Origin: an uncultured Candidatus Udaeobacter sp.
GTDB taxonomy: Bacteria; Verrucomicrobiota; Verrucomicrobiia; Chthoniobacterales; UBA10450
DNA length: 6,282 bases
Assembly: GCA_955652715.1 (NCBI GenBank)
Contig: CATPBS010000093.1
Coordinates: forward strand, 1 to 6,282
Reading direction: 5' to 3'
Shown piece after piece: positions 1 through 6,282 of this stretch. Made by a program: the position numbers and the translations under genes. The notes beneath the pieces are model-generated. The model was given only the letters and a program-made list of their open reading frames with translations, had not been told where the DNA came from and ran no database searches. The first letter of the stretch is position 1. Each line of letters starts with the position of its first letter.

Positions 1-1602
1 CGCTTCCTAGGCGCAATCGGGAATTTCTTCCGGGTACCCGTTGTCTCGATGGATGCGAAAAAGATCGATCGCGCTACCTTATCGACCTTACCGAGTCGCT
101 TTGTTTTTCAACATCACATTCTGCCCATCGAGGTGAAGGAAAATTCGGTCGTGTTGGCGACATACGATCTTTTCAATTCCATCGGTCGCCAGCTCGCAGC
201 GCAGCTTTTGAAACAGTCGGTCGAGTGGGTGCTGGTGCCACGCGCGCAGCTTTTGCGCGCGATGAAAACACTCTACGGCATCGGCGCGGAGACTTTCGAT
301 GAAATCCTAAAGACGAACCGCGCCTTCGAGGTGTTGCAGGACTCCGAAACCGCCATCGAGCTCTACGCCGACGATCCCGAGGCGTCCGTGGTGAAATTCG
401 TCAATCAGATCATTCGTGAGGCGATTTTGGAGCGCGCGACCGATATTCACGTTGAGCCGCTCGAAAACGATCTGCGGATTCGGTATCGAATCGATGGGAT
501 TTTGCACGAGGTCGCTGTGCCGCCGCAACTGCGCGTCTTGCAATCGGCCATTATCTCGCGCCTGAAAGTAATGTCGCACATGGACATCGCCGAACGCCGA
601 TTGCCTCAGGATGGGCGCATGAATTTGCAGGCGAGTAATCAAAACATCGATGTGCGCGTTTCGACCATTCCCACTGTCAACGGCGAATCGATCAGTCTGC
701 GATTGCTCAGCCGAAGCGAGCAGCAATTTGGGTTTGATCGACTCGATCTCAGCGAAAGGCAGGAGAAGATCATCCGTCACCTGTTGGCGCAGCCCAACGG
801 GATTATCCTTCTCACGGGGCCCACCGGCTGCGGAAAATCGACCTCGCTTTATTGCTTCTTGAGCAGCATCAATTCAGTGCAACGCCGCATCATCACCATC
901 GAAGAACCGGTCGAATATCGAATTCCCGGTGTCTCGCAAATCGATGTTAAACCAGAGATTGATCTGACTTTCGCCAAAGGTCTCCGCCACATTTTGCGAC
1001 AGGATCCAAACGTGGTCATGGTCGGTGAGATTCGCGACATTGAAACTGCGGACATCGCGATTCGCGCGGCCATGACTGGCCACCTTGTTTTCAGCACGCT
1101 CCACACGAATGATGCTGTAGGCGGCATAACGCGGTTGCTCGACATGGACGTGGAACCGTTTCTACTCTCATCGGTGGTGAAGGCGTTCATCGCCCAACGG
1201 CTTGTGCGCACGATTTGTCCCGACTGTATCCAAATGGTCGATTATCCGCGCGAGTATCTCGCCGAGATCGGTTTCCCCGTGAAAGAACTCGGCACCCGCT
1301 GCCAGCGCGGCGCCGGTTGCGATCAATGCCGTCAGACCGGCTATCAGGGTCGCGCCGCAATTTATGAGATTTGTCTGGTTACCGAACCGTTAAGAAAGCT
1401 GATCATGCGGAAGTGCGATGGCGGCGAGCTCAAGCAATGTGCCATCGCCGAAGGCATGGAGACTTTGCGGCTGGATGGCTGGCGGCGCGTCGCTCAAGGC
1501 AAAACAACGATCGAAGAAGTCGTCCGCGTGACGCAAACTGACGAAGTGATGGCTGAAACGACCGAAGAAGCCGAGCCGGTGGTGGCTGCCGAATCCGCAT
1601 AA
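1..1602 (+). CDS. GspE/PulE/PilB-family secretion or pilus assembly ATPase (5' partial)
   Basis: Cytoplasmic hexameric ATPase that powers assembly of a type II secretion pseudopilus or a type IV pilus at the inner membrane. The frame is open from base 1 with no stop. The residues before the ATG at 49 (LGAIGNFFRVPVVSMD) resemble the N-terminal GspE/PilB domain, so the true start lies left of the window and the ATG at 49 is internal. Numbering from that ATG: Walker A GPTGCGKST at 257-265 (K263), Asp box TIEEPVEY near 283-290, Walker B VGEIRD around E327, His box TGHLVFSTLHTNDA with H345 and H352, and a zinc-binding CPDC (390, 393) paired with CDQC (424, 427). The stretch ITRLLDMDVEPFLL and the zinc module favour GspE/PulE, but PilB of a type IV pilus cannot be excluded. 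The last ~20 residues are a Glu/Ala-rich tail. No partner secretion gene is visible. The family call is firm; the system is undecided, so no symbol is given. Confidence 0.94.
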   Translation, partial: RFLGAIGNFFRVPVVSMDAKKIDRATLSTLPSRFVFQHHILPIEVKENSVVLATYDLFNSIGRQLAAQLLKQSVEWVLVPRAQLLRAMKTLYGIGAETFDEILKTNRAFEVLQDSETAIELYADDPEASVVKFVNQIIREAILERATDIHVEPLENDLRIRYRIDGILHEVAVPPQLRVLQSAIISRLKVMSHMDIAERRLPQDGRMNLQASNQNIDVRVSTIPTVNGESISLRLLSRSEQQFGFDRLDLSERQEKIIRHLLAQPNGIILLTGPTGCGKSTSLYCFLSSINSVQRRIITIEEPVEYRIPGVSQIDVKPEIDLTFAKGLRHILRQDPNVVMVGEIRDIETADIAIRAAMTGHLVFSTLHTNDAVGGITRLLDMDVEPFLLSSVVKAFIAQRLVRTICPDCIQMVDYPREYLAEIGFPVKELGTRCQRGAGCDQCRQTGYQGRAAIYEICLVTEPLRKLIMRKCDGGELKQCAIAEGMETLRLDGWRRVAQGKTTIEEVVRVTQTDEVMAETTEEAEPVVAAESA

Positions 1603-1621
1603 ATCCACTAAGATCGACGAT

Positions 1622-1642
1622 CGGCGCGAATGTCATTCGCCG
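1622..1642. terminator. Possible stem-loop between convergent genes
   Basis: The ATPase and rpe converge with only 30 bp between their stop codons. Across the junction CGGC (1622-1625) and GAAT (1628-1631) can pair with ATTC (1635-1638) and GCCG (1639-1642), giving a bulged 8-bp stem around a very small loop. The stem overlaps the last codons of rpe. There is no T-run on either side, so it does not look like a classical intrinsic terminator. A role in ending both transcripts is only a guess. Confidence 0.2.
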
Positions 1643-2280
1643 CGCAACTCGCGAATCGCTTTCGCGTAATCTTTCGCGTGAAAAATTGACGTCCCAGCGA
1701 CGAGTACGTTGGCGCCATTTTTGATTGACACGCCCGCAGTTTCCGCATTGATGCCGCCATCCACTTCGATGTCGATCTTACGATTCAGTGATCTGGCGCG
1801 CGTAACTTTTGGCATTTGATCGGCTCGAAATGGTTGGCCGCCGAAACCGGGGTGCACCGTCATGATCAGCAATATGTCGAGTTTGTGGATGAATGGTTCG
1901 ATCAAATCAAATGGGGTTTCGGGATTTAACGTGAGCCCGGCGCGGCAACCGCTGTCTCGAATCTGCTGCAACGTTTTCGCTACATCGTGTTTCGCTTCCG
2001 GCTCTACGTGAACAGTAATCGAATTTGCACCGGCTTTGACAAATCGCGGCACGTAATGGTCAGCATGCTCAATCATCAGATGGACATCGAGCGGAAGATT
2101 CGTTAGGCCGCGTACAATCCCGACAATCTCCGGCCCGAATGAAATGTTATCGACGAAATGTCCATCCATGATGTCGCAATGAATCCAATCGGCGCCTGCG
2201 GCTTCGACGCGATCGATTTCGTCACCGAGTCGCGAGAAATCGGCGGCAAGAATGGACGGGGCGACAATAATTCTTTGCAT
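1633..2280 (-). CDS. rpe: Ribulose-phosphate 3-epimerase
   Basis: Cytosolic TIM-barrel metalloenzyme that interconverts D-ribulose 5-phosphate and D-xylulose 5-phosphate in the pentose phosphate pathway (and in the Calvin cycle where present). The 215-residue product is close to the usual ~220. Visible family motifs are APSILAADFSRLG at 7-19 (S9), HCDIMDGHFVDN at 34-45 (metal ligands H34 and D36), DVHLMI at 65-70 (H67), TVHPGFGGQPF at 141-151, the catalytic-acid motif EVDGGIN at 172-178 (D174), and the phosphate-binding NVLVAGTSIF at 191-200. The start was set at the ATG complementary to 2278-2280 because family homology begins there (MQRIIVAPSIL). The same frame runs upstream to 2385, but those 35 codons show no homology and cross a tandem-repeat array. 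No Shine-Dalgarno-like sequence precedes the start. The gene is divergent from mreB and convergent with the ATPase. Confidence 0.97.
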   Translation of the reverse strand: MQRIIVAPSILAADFSRLGDEIDRVEAAGADWIHCDIMDGHFVDNISFGPEIVGIVRGLTNLPLDVHLMIEHADHYVPRFVKAGANSITVHVEPEAKHDVAKTLQQIRDSGCRAGLTLNPETPFDLIEPFIHKLDILLIMTVHPGFGGQPFRADQMPKVTRARSLNRKIDIEVDGGINAETAGVSIKNGANVLVAGTSIFHAKDYAKAIRELRGE

Positions 2281-2283
2281 TGT

Positions 2284-2353
2284 AGTACTGCAGTCAACGA
2301 GTAACGGAGTCACTGCAAAATTCCAACACTCTGTTACTCCCCCATTCCTATAA
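2284..2353. repeat. 8-bp periodic repeat array arranged as an inverted repeat
   Basis: On the + strand the left part contains AGT at 2284, 2292, 2300 and 2308, exactly 8 bp apart, with units such as AGTAACGG. The right part contains TCC or TCT at 2322, 2330, 2338 and 2346, again exactly 8 bp apart, with units such as TCTGTTAC. The two halves are approximate reverse complements. The best paired segment is GAGTAACGGAGT (2299-2310) against ACTCTGTTACTC (2328-2339), 11 of 12 positions with a 17-nt loop. The array begins three bases upstream of the rpe start codon, inside its leader. The periodicity is read directly from the sequence; a function is not known. Confidence 0.6.
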
Positions 2354-2354
2354 T
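2349..2354 (+). promoter_or_regulatory. Perfect TATAAT hexamer, possible -10 element
   Basis: TATAAT lies directly after the 8-bp repeats. On the + strand it would put an mreB transcript start near 2361, giving a leader of about 145 nt. On the opposite strand the overlapping TATTAT (2355-2350) could serve rpe about 70 nt upstream of its ATG. Neither direction has a good -35 hexamer at 16-18 bp, so the assignment is weak. Confidence 0.25.
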
Positions 2355-2360
2355 ATGCGC

Positions 2361-2390
2361 TTGACGGCGCTCCGCACTGTTTCATGTTAC
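2361..2390 (+). promoter_or_regulatory. Candidate sigma70-type promoter for mreB
   Basis: TTGACG (2361-2366) matches the -35 consensus at 5 of 6 positions. With an 18-bp spacer the -10 would be TGTTAC (2385-2390), matching only 3 of 6. This would start mreB transcription near 2397, about 108 nt before its ATG. It is a competing alternative to the TATAAT at 2349. Confidence 0.25.
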
Positions 2391-2421
2391 GGCGTTTCAG
2401 CCTGGCCGAATCGCGCCGCGG

Positions 2422-2447
2422 GAAGGGGTCCTGTAAAGAAGGGATCC
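2422..2447 (+). repeat. Pair of 10-bp direct repeats in the mreB leader
   Basis: GAAGGGGTCC (2422-2431) and GAAGGGATCC (2438-2447) differ at one base and are 16 bp apart start to start. They sit about 60-80 bp upstream of mreB. Flanking segments CGCGGGAAG (2417-2425) and CTTCCCTCG (2467-2475) could pair over 8 of 9 positions and enclose the pair. They could be a regulator site or part of a structured RNA leader; I recognise no known motif. Confidence 0.35.
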
Positions 2448-2504
2448 GCTCAGACGGGTGAACGCGCTTCCCTCGGACTGGAAAGTGCTGCTAATAAATA
2501 ATTC

Positions 2505-3542
2505 ATGTTCAACGGACTCTTCGGCTGGTTATCCAGCGACATCGGGATCGATCTCGGCACCGCGAACACTCTTGTTTACGTAAAAGATCAGGGGATTGTT
2601 TTGCGTGAGCCGTCGGTGGTGGCCGTGCAAGCCGGCACCAACAGAGTCTTGGCAGTAGGTGATGAAGCCAAGCGCATGCTGGGCCGCACGCCGGCGAATA
2701 TTGTCGCGGTGCGTCCGCTCAAGGATGGCGTCATCGCCGACTTCGAAGTTACCGAGGCGATGTTGCGGCATTTCATCAGCAAAGTGCATAATCGCCGGGT
2801 GCGCGCGAGGCCGCGCGTTGTTATTGCCGTCCCTTCCGGAATTACCGAAGTGGAAAAGCGCGCGGTGCGTGAATCGGCAACTCACGCTGGGGCGCGCGAA
2901 GTTTATTTGATCGAAGAACCGATGGCAGCGGCAATCGGCGTGGGACTCCCAGTGCAGGATCCCGCCGGCAACATGATCATTGACATCGGCGGAGGCACGA
3001 CAGAGGTCGCCCTTATTTCGCTTTCCGGAATTGTATTTAGCCGGAGCGTGCGTGTGGCCGGCGATGAATTGGACGAGGCGATCGTGCAGTACATGAAACG
3101 CGCTTACAATTTAATGGTCGGCGAACGCACGGCCGAGGAGATAAAAATCAAGATCGGCTCGGCGTATCCGAGTGAAAAGGAAACGAGCGTAGAAGTTAAG
3201 GGGCGCGATCTGGTTGCCGGTCTGCCTAAAACGCTCATGATTACTTCTCAGGAGGTGCGCGAAGCGTTGCTTGAACCGATCTCGACGATTGTCGATTCCG
3301 TGCGTATTACCCTTGAGCGCTGTCCGCCCGAGCTTTCGGCAGACCTTGTCGATCGAGGATTGGTACTGGCGGGCGGAGGTGCATTGCTGCGAGGGTTTGA
3401 CAAACTTTTGAGTGAGGAAACAGGTTTGCCCGTCCACGTAGCTGAAGATCCACTCAGTGCAGTGGCGGAAGGGACCGGCAAATGTCTCAATGAACTTAAG
3501 TTTTTGCGTCAGGTCGCCTCAGCGGATCGCCAGTGGCGCTAA
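2505..3542 (+). CDS. mreB: Rod shape-determining actin homologue MreB
   Basis: Bacterial actin that forms antiparallel filaments on the inner face of the cytoplasmic membrane and orients the elongasome for lateral wall synthesis. The 345-residue length matches the family (about 335-350). The N-terminus [11 protein letters not shown] precedes the fold and looks like a short membrane-binding amphipathic segment, as in Gram-negative MreB. Nucleotide-binding motifs in order: phosphate-1 [15 protein letters not shown] at 12-26, the conserved [15 protein letters not shown] at 136-150, phosphate-2 [12 protein letters not shown] at 158-169, and the adenosine motif [12 protein letters not shown] at 286-297 followed by [14 protein letters not shown]. 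The ATG start fits the family N-terminus exactly, although no Shine-Dalgarno site is seen; the 20 bases before it are AT-rich. It heads the mreB-mreC-mreD-mrdA cluster and is divergent from rpe. No odd residues are seen. Confidence 0.98.
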   Translation: MFNGLFGWLSSDIGIDLGTANTLVYVKDQGIVLREPSVVAVQAGTNRVLAVGDEAKRMLGRTPANIVAVRPLKDGVIADFEVTEAMLRHFISKVHNRRVRARPRVVIAVPSGITEVEKRAVRESATHAGAREVYLIEEPMAAAIGVGLPVQDPAGNMIIDIGGGTTEVALISLSGIVFSRSVRVAGDELDEAIVQYMKRAYNLMVGERTAEEIKIKIGSAYPSEKETSVEVKGRDLVAGLPKTLMITSQEVREALLEPISTIVDSVRITLERCPPELSADLVDRGLVLAGGGALLRGFDKLLSEETGLPVHVAEDPLSAVAEGTGKCLNELKFLRQVASADRQWR

Positions 3543-3609
3543 CGATTGCGAATACCGGAAAGCGAACGCCGAACTCGTTAGCCGCAGAGCCGTGAGTTGT
3601 CGATCCTCC

Positions 3610-3644
3610 AATCGGCAATCGGCAATTGGCAATTGGCAATTCCA
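3610..3644 (+). repeat. Five-unit 7-bp tandem repeat ending at the mreC start
   Basis: Within the 102-bp mreB-mreC gap, positions 3610-3644 consist of heptamers: AATCGGC twice, AATTGGC twice, then a diverged AATTCCA whose last base directly precedes the mreC ATG. The array occupies the place where a ribosome binding site would normally lie and contains no AGGAG-like sequence. A change in copy number would alter the mreC leader in 7-bp steps. The rest of the gap (3543-3609) shows no gene or clear terminator. Confidence 0.85.
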
Positions 3645-4448
3645 ATGAGCCGTACAAACATCATCGCGCTGCTGATTTTTGGCGCTATTCTGGGATATTT
3701 TCTCAGCTTCGGGCCGGACATGACGCAGAAGTTCAAGGCCAGCGTCTATCAGCTCCTCGCCCCATTTTTGACCGGCGGCTCAGGACTCAAAAAACAAATC
3801 ACATCTGTGCGCACCGGATTGAAGTCGCTCGATCAACTAGAGCACGAGAATTCTGCACTTCAGGTGGAAAATAGAGAGCTGCGCACGACCAACCAGGGCC
3901 TGCGCGATGTGGAGCATGAAGTGAATCGTCTGCGTCACGCGCTGAATTATCGAGAACGCTCGGTTTTCAAGTTGATCGCGGCAGAAATCGTTGCGCGCGA
4001 TTCCTCGACCTGGTGGCGAACGGTCACAATCAACCGCGGCAAAAGAGACGGCGTCGAAACCGACATGCCTGTGGTGACAGATGAAGGTCTGGTGGGAAAA
4101 ACTACTACCGTAAGCGACGGCATCTCGATTGTATTGCTGGTCTCGGATGAAAACTGCCGGGTCGCGGCGTCTGTGGAAGGAAGCCGCGAGCAGGGGATTG
4201 TCTCCGGCGAGCGACTGACGACGGGACTGACCCCGCTTTTGGATCTGAATTTCTTATCGAAGCAGGCTGAGCTCAAGCCGGGACAGAAAGTGTATACTTC
4301 CGGAGTAGGCGGCGTTTTCCCGTCGGGCTTGCTCATCGGCGTGGTGAAAAGTTTTCGCGTTCGGGAATTGGATGGACAAGCGCAACTGACGCCAGCCGTC
4401 GATCTCTCGCATCTGCAGGATGTGTTCGTAGTAACGGGCCGAAGATGA
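3645..4448 (+). CDS. mreC: Rod shape-determining protein MreC
   Basis: Bitopic inner-membrane protein with a large periplasmic domain. It links MreB and MreD to PBP2 and in characterised bacteria activates PBP2. The 267-residue product has a short cytoplasmic start, one membrane segment at about 5-22 (IIALLIFGAILGYFLSF), a coiled coil at about 50-103 rich in Glu, Leu and Arg, and then the two beta-barrel MreC domains. Family landmarks include WWRTVTINRGKRDGV at 123-137, VTDEGLVGK at 144-152, LKPGQKVYTSGVGGVFPSGL at 210-229 and DLSHLQDVFVVTG at 253-265. The ATG at 3645 was chosen because the membrane segment follows at the normal distance. The frame extends to a TTG at 3597, but those 16 codons mostly translate the heptamer repeat. 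No Shine-Dalgarno site is evident. The stop overlaps the mreD start (ATGA). Confidence 0.95.
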   Translation: MSRTNIIALLIFGAILGYFLSFGPDMTQKFKASVYQLLAPFLTGGSGLKKQITSVRTGLKSLDQLEHENSALQVENRELRTTNQGLRDVEHEVNRLRHALNYRERSVFKLIAAEIVARDSSTWWRTVTINRGKRDGVETDMPVVTDEGLVGKTTTVSDGISIVLLVSDENCRVAASVEGSREQGIVSGERLTTGLTPLLDLNFLSKQAELKPGQKVYTSGVGGVFPSGLLIGVVKSFRVRELDGQAQLTPAVDLSHLQDVFVVTGRR

Positions 4449-4987
4449 TATTCTTTTTTCTTCTGCTGGTCTTGGTGCTGGTGGCGCAGATTGCGGAGCT
4501 TTTCATCCCGGCGCTGCCGTGGCTCTACAACGCGCATGTCTATATTGTGCCTGTAATTGTTTTTTATGGAGCCATGGCCCTGCCGTTTCCCCTCATGCTG
4601 GCGCTTGCGTTATACGCAGGGGTTTTGCTCGATGCGCTTACGGTGCAGGTGATTGGTGGTAAGGTTGAAATCTCAGCCGGATCGTCGATACTGCTTTACG
4701 GTGTGCTGGCAGGATTAATGCATGGCCTAAGACCGCTCTTTGCCCGCGGCCGCTGGGAAGTGCATTGTATCCTGAGCGGTATTTTCACCTCTTTGATAGT
4801 TTTGGCGCAATACCTGATGATCACATTCCGCCGCGGCTCTCTTGTTTTTACCCGCGAAATTTGGTGGCAAATCGGCGGGCCCGGTCTCATTGCCATGGCG
4901 GTGGCGCCGATCCTGTTCTGGCTTCTGCAATGGATCGGACGGATGACGGCTTATTCTTATGGTCCCGAAAGGGGGCGATTCGAATGA
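4445..4987 (+). CDS. mreD: Rod shape-determining protein MreD
   Basis: Polytopic inner-membrane component of the elongasome that interacts with MreC. The family is poorly conserved in sequence, so the call rests on topology, size and position. The 180-residue protein (E. coli MreD has about 162) is strongly hydrophobic, with about five or six membrane segments: roughly 2-20, 31-48, 49-68, 79-98, 109-128 and 143-165. It ends in a short charged tail. Short charged loops such as FARGRWE (99-105) separate helices. The ATG overlaps the mreC stop and its own TGA overlaps the mrdA ATG, each by four bases, so translation is probably coupled across all three genes. Shine-Dalgarno complementarity upstream is weak, consistent with coupling. 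Confidence 0.92.
   Translation: MIFFFLLLVLVLVAQIAELFIPALPWLYNAHVYIVPVIVFYGAMALPFPLMLALALYAGVLLDALTVQVIGGKVEISAGSSILLYGVLAGLMHGLRPLFARGRWEVHCILSGIFTSLIVLAQYLMITFRRGSLVFTREIWWQIGGPGLIAMAVAPILFWLLQWIGRMTAYSYGPERGRFE
4968..4975 (+). promoter_or_regulatory. Purine-rich ribosome binding site for mrdA
   Basis: AAAGGGGG lies 8 nt before the ATG at 4984, inside the last codons of mreD. It is the only convincing Shine-Dalgarno-like sequence before any start in this window and supports the choice of the overlapping ATG. Confidence 0.5.
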
Positions 4988-6282
4988 ACAAAGGGCGCAT
5001 GACTTCGCGTGTGCGGATTCAGTTTCTCGCTTTACTGATGCTGCTGGGGATGGGCGCTCTCGGCCTCAGGCTCTGGTGGATACAAGTAGCGCATGGCGCG
5101 GAATGGACTTCACAGCTTCGCGGCAGTTCTCAAGCGACCGTGCGCATCCCTTCCGTGCGCGGCGAGATCAAAGATCGCAACGGCGGAACACTTGTTCAAA
5201 ATCGTGCCAGCTATGAGGTCGATTTCTATTTGCCGGAAATGGTCAAGGGCTATCGCGAGCGCTTCGGTACTCCGCCGTTGACTGAATATCGAGCAATCAT
5301 CAACGGCATGCCGAAAGACCAAAAGGAGCCCGACATCATCAAGATTGTCAATGGTGGCATCGTCCCGCGTCTTAACGACCTGGATCTGGCGCGCGATTAC
5401 AATGCGGCCAAGCTACAGCGACACTATCGCAACGACACGGAGGTCCCCTTCTCTTACATCAAGGACATTGATTTCCCAACAATGGCAAAATTTTCGGAGC
5501 ACGATGTCGGATTACCGGGAGTGGACATCGCCATCAAACCGGTGCGCTCTTATGTTTATGGCGCTCTGGCCGCTCATATTCTTGGTTATGTCGGCATGCC
5601 GAACGACATCGATAAGGAGGAAGCAAGCAAGTTCACTTTCTATCAGCAGGATGTGGAAGGAAAGTCGAACATCGAAAAATCGATGGATGAATATCTGCGC
5701 GGGAAACCTGGCGTGCGTTATTTGCGCAAGAATGCGAAGGGAACAATCGAAGGTGTGCTACGCGAAGATCCCCCACAACAAGGAGCCAATGTTTATTTGA
5801 CGATCGACGCGAGGATTCAAGCGATCGCCGAAGAAGCGCTGCGTGCAGTGAGCCGGGCAGGAGCGGTAGTTGTCGATCCAAACAATGGCAACATCCTGGC
5901 GATGGCTTCTGTGCCTTCGTTCGATCCAAATACTTTCATCCCGAGCATAAAAGCCAAGGATTGGAAAGCACTGCAGAAAGACGAGGGCGATCCGTTGGTC
6001 AATCGTGCGATTAGCTGCCTGCCACCCGGGTCAACATTCAAGCTCATCACGTCGCTCGCCGGTCTGCGCGGCACCAAAAATCTCGCAGGCGCCAAATACA
6101 GTTGCGGTGGCGGTGTGAGTTACGGCGATCACTTTTTCCGATGCTGGGTAGCCGAAAAACATTATACGCACGGGACCATCGGACTCGCTGATGCAATCAA
6201 AGTGTCATGCGACTCGTTTTTCTACCAGTACGGAAACGCGGCTGGCATTCAGTCGATTGACGCTGTTGGCAAGATGTTAGGA
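4984..6282 (+). CDS. mrdA: Peptidoglycan D,D-transpeptidase PBP2 (3' partial)
   Basis: Class B penicillin-binding protein that cross-links peptidoglycan during cell elongation, normally in complex with RodA and stimulated by MreC. The first 433 codons are present; the gene runs off the right edge. A single membrane anchor lies at about 10-35. The dimerisation/pedestal domain contains RGEIKDRNG (59-67) and LPGVDIAIKPVRSYVYGALA onward to GYVG (177-204). The transpeptidase domain begins around 269 with NVYLTIDARIQ and GAVVVDPNNGNILAMASVP (from 293). The acylation motif is STFK (catalytic S350, K353) in the context LPPGSTFKLIT. The second motif is SCD (S408-D410), 58 residues on, the SxD form typical of PBP2. 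Two cysteines (C374, C387) frame the segment before FRCW-A. The KTG motif must lie beyond the window. The ATG overlaps the mreD stop by four bases and has its own ribosome binding site. No internal stop or frameshift is seen. Confidence 0.96.
   Translation, partial: MNKGRMTSRVRIQFLALLMLLGMGALGLRLWWIQVAHGAEWTSQLRGSSQATVRIPSVRGEIKDRNGGTLVQNRASYEVDFYLPEMVKGYRERFGTPPLTEYRAIINGMPKDQKEPDIIKIVNGGIVPRLNDLDLARDYNAAKLQRHYRNDTEVPFSYIKDIDFPTMAKFSEHDVGLPGVDIAIKPVRSYVYGALAAHILGYVGMPNDIDKEEASKFTFYQQDVEGKSNIEKSMDEYLRGKPGVRYLRKNAKGTIEGVLREDPPQQGANVYLTIDARIQAIAEEALRAVSRAGAVVVDPNNGNILAMASVPSFDPNTFIPSIKAKDWKALQKDEGDPLVNRAISCLPPGSTFKLITSLAGLRGTKNLAGAKYSCGGGVSYGDHFFRCWVAEKHYTHGTIGLADAIKVSCDSFFYQYGNAAGIQSIDAVGKMLG

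Noticed and set aside
307..780. 157-codon antisense frame inside the ATPase gene
   Set aside because: It is opposite conserved ATPase coding sequence and shows no domain or start signal.
2281..2385. 35-codon N-terminal extension of rpe in the same frame
   Set aside because: Family homology starts exactly at the ATG complementary to 2278-2280. The extension translates the 8-bp repeat array and shows no recognisable targeting signal.
2384..2461. 25-codon upstream ORF in the mreB leader
   Set aside because: It has no ribosome binding site, may lie partly upstream of the transcript start, and its composition is unremarkable. A chance frame is the simpler explanation.
3597..3644. Upstream TTG start giving MreC 16 extra residues
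   Set aside because: The extra residues mostly translate the heptamer repeat, and the ATG at 3645 leaves a normal short cytoplasmic segment before the membrane helix.
3947..4537. 196-codon antisense frame across mreC and mreD
   Set aside because: It lies wholly opposite well-supported coding sequence, is rich in Arg, Ser and Thr as expected of a shadow frame, and has no recognisable domain.
6205..6213. SCD in place of the SxN motif in PBP2
   Set aside because: SxD is the usual form in the PBP2 family and SCD is a common version, so it is not a defect or novelty.

Overview
This window holds conserved chromosomal housekeeping DNA. From left to right it carries a GspE/PulE-type secretion or pilus assembly ATPase (+, cut by the left edge), ribulose-phosphate 3-epimerase rpe (-), and the rod-shape cluster mreB, mreC, mreD and mrdA (PBP2) (+, the last cut by the right edge). 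Base composition is moderately GC-rich. The protein sequences, the mreBCD-mrdA order and the short-period tandem repeats between genes suggest a Gram-negative, didermic bacterium, possibly a soil member of the Verrucomicrobiota (Chthoniobacterales-like). That placement is an inference from general impression, not a computed classification.

Region by region: positions 1-1602 are one uninterrupted reading frame. The ATG at 49 is internal, because the frame is open to position 1 and the upstream residues look like the GspE/PilB N-terminal domain. A 30-bp convergent gap with a small stem-loop separates this gene from rpe (1633-2280, minus). The 224-bp gap between rpe and mreB (2281-2504) holds divergent control sequences, an 8-bp-periodic repeat array arranged as an inverted repeat, and a long mreB leader with no clear Shine-Dalgarno site. 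mreB (2505-3542) is followed by a 102-bp gap that ends in five 7-bp repeats lying directly against the mreC ATG at 3645. mreC/mreD and mreD/mrdA each overlap by four bases (ATGA), as expected for translationally coupled genes.

How the genes work together: MreB filaments on the inner membrane, the bitopic periplasmic scaffold MreC, the polytopic MreD and the transpeptidase PBP2 form most of the elongasome that builds the lateral cell wall. The SEDS glycosyltransferase RodA (mrdB) is the usual next gene and would be expected just beyond the right edge. Rpe (pentose phosphate or Calvin-type carbon metabolism) and the ATPase (type II secretion or type IV pilus) are functionally unrelated neighbours.

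I found no new enzymatic or defence system. The observations most worth checking are the two different short-period repeat arrays (8-bp and 7-bp), each lying within a few bases of a start codon, and the structured leader of mreB.
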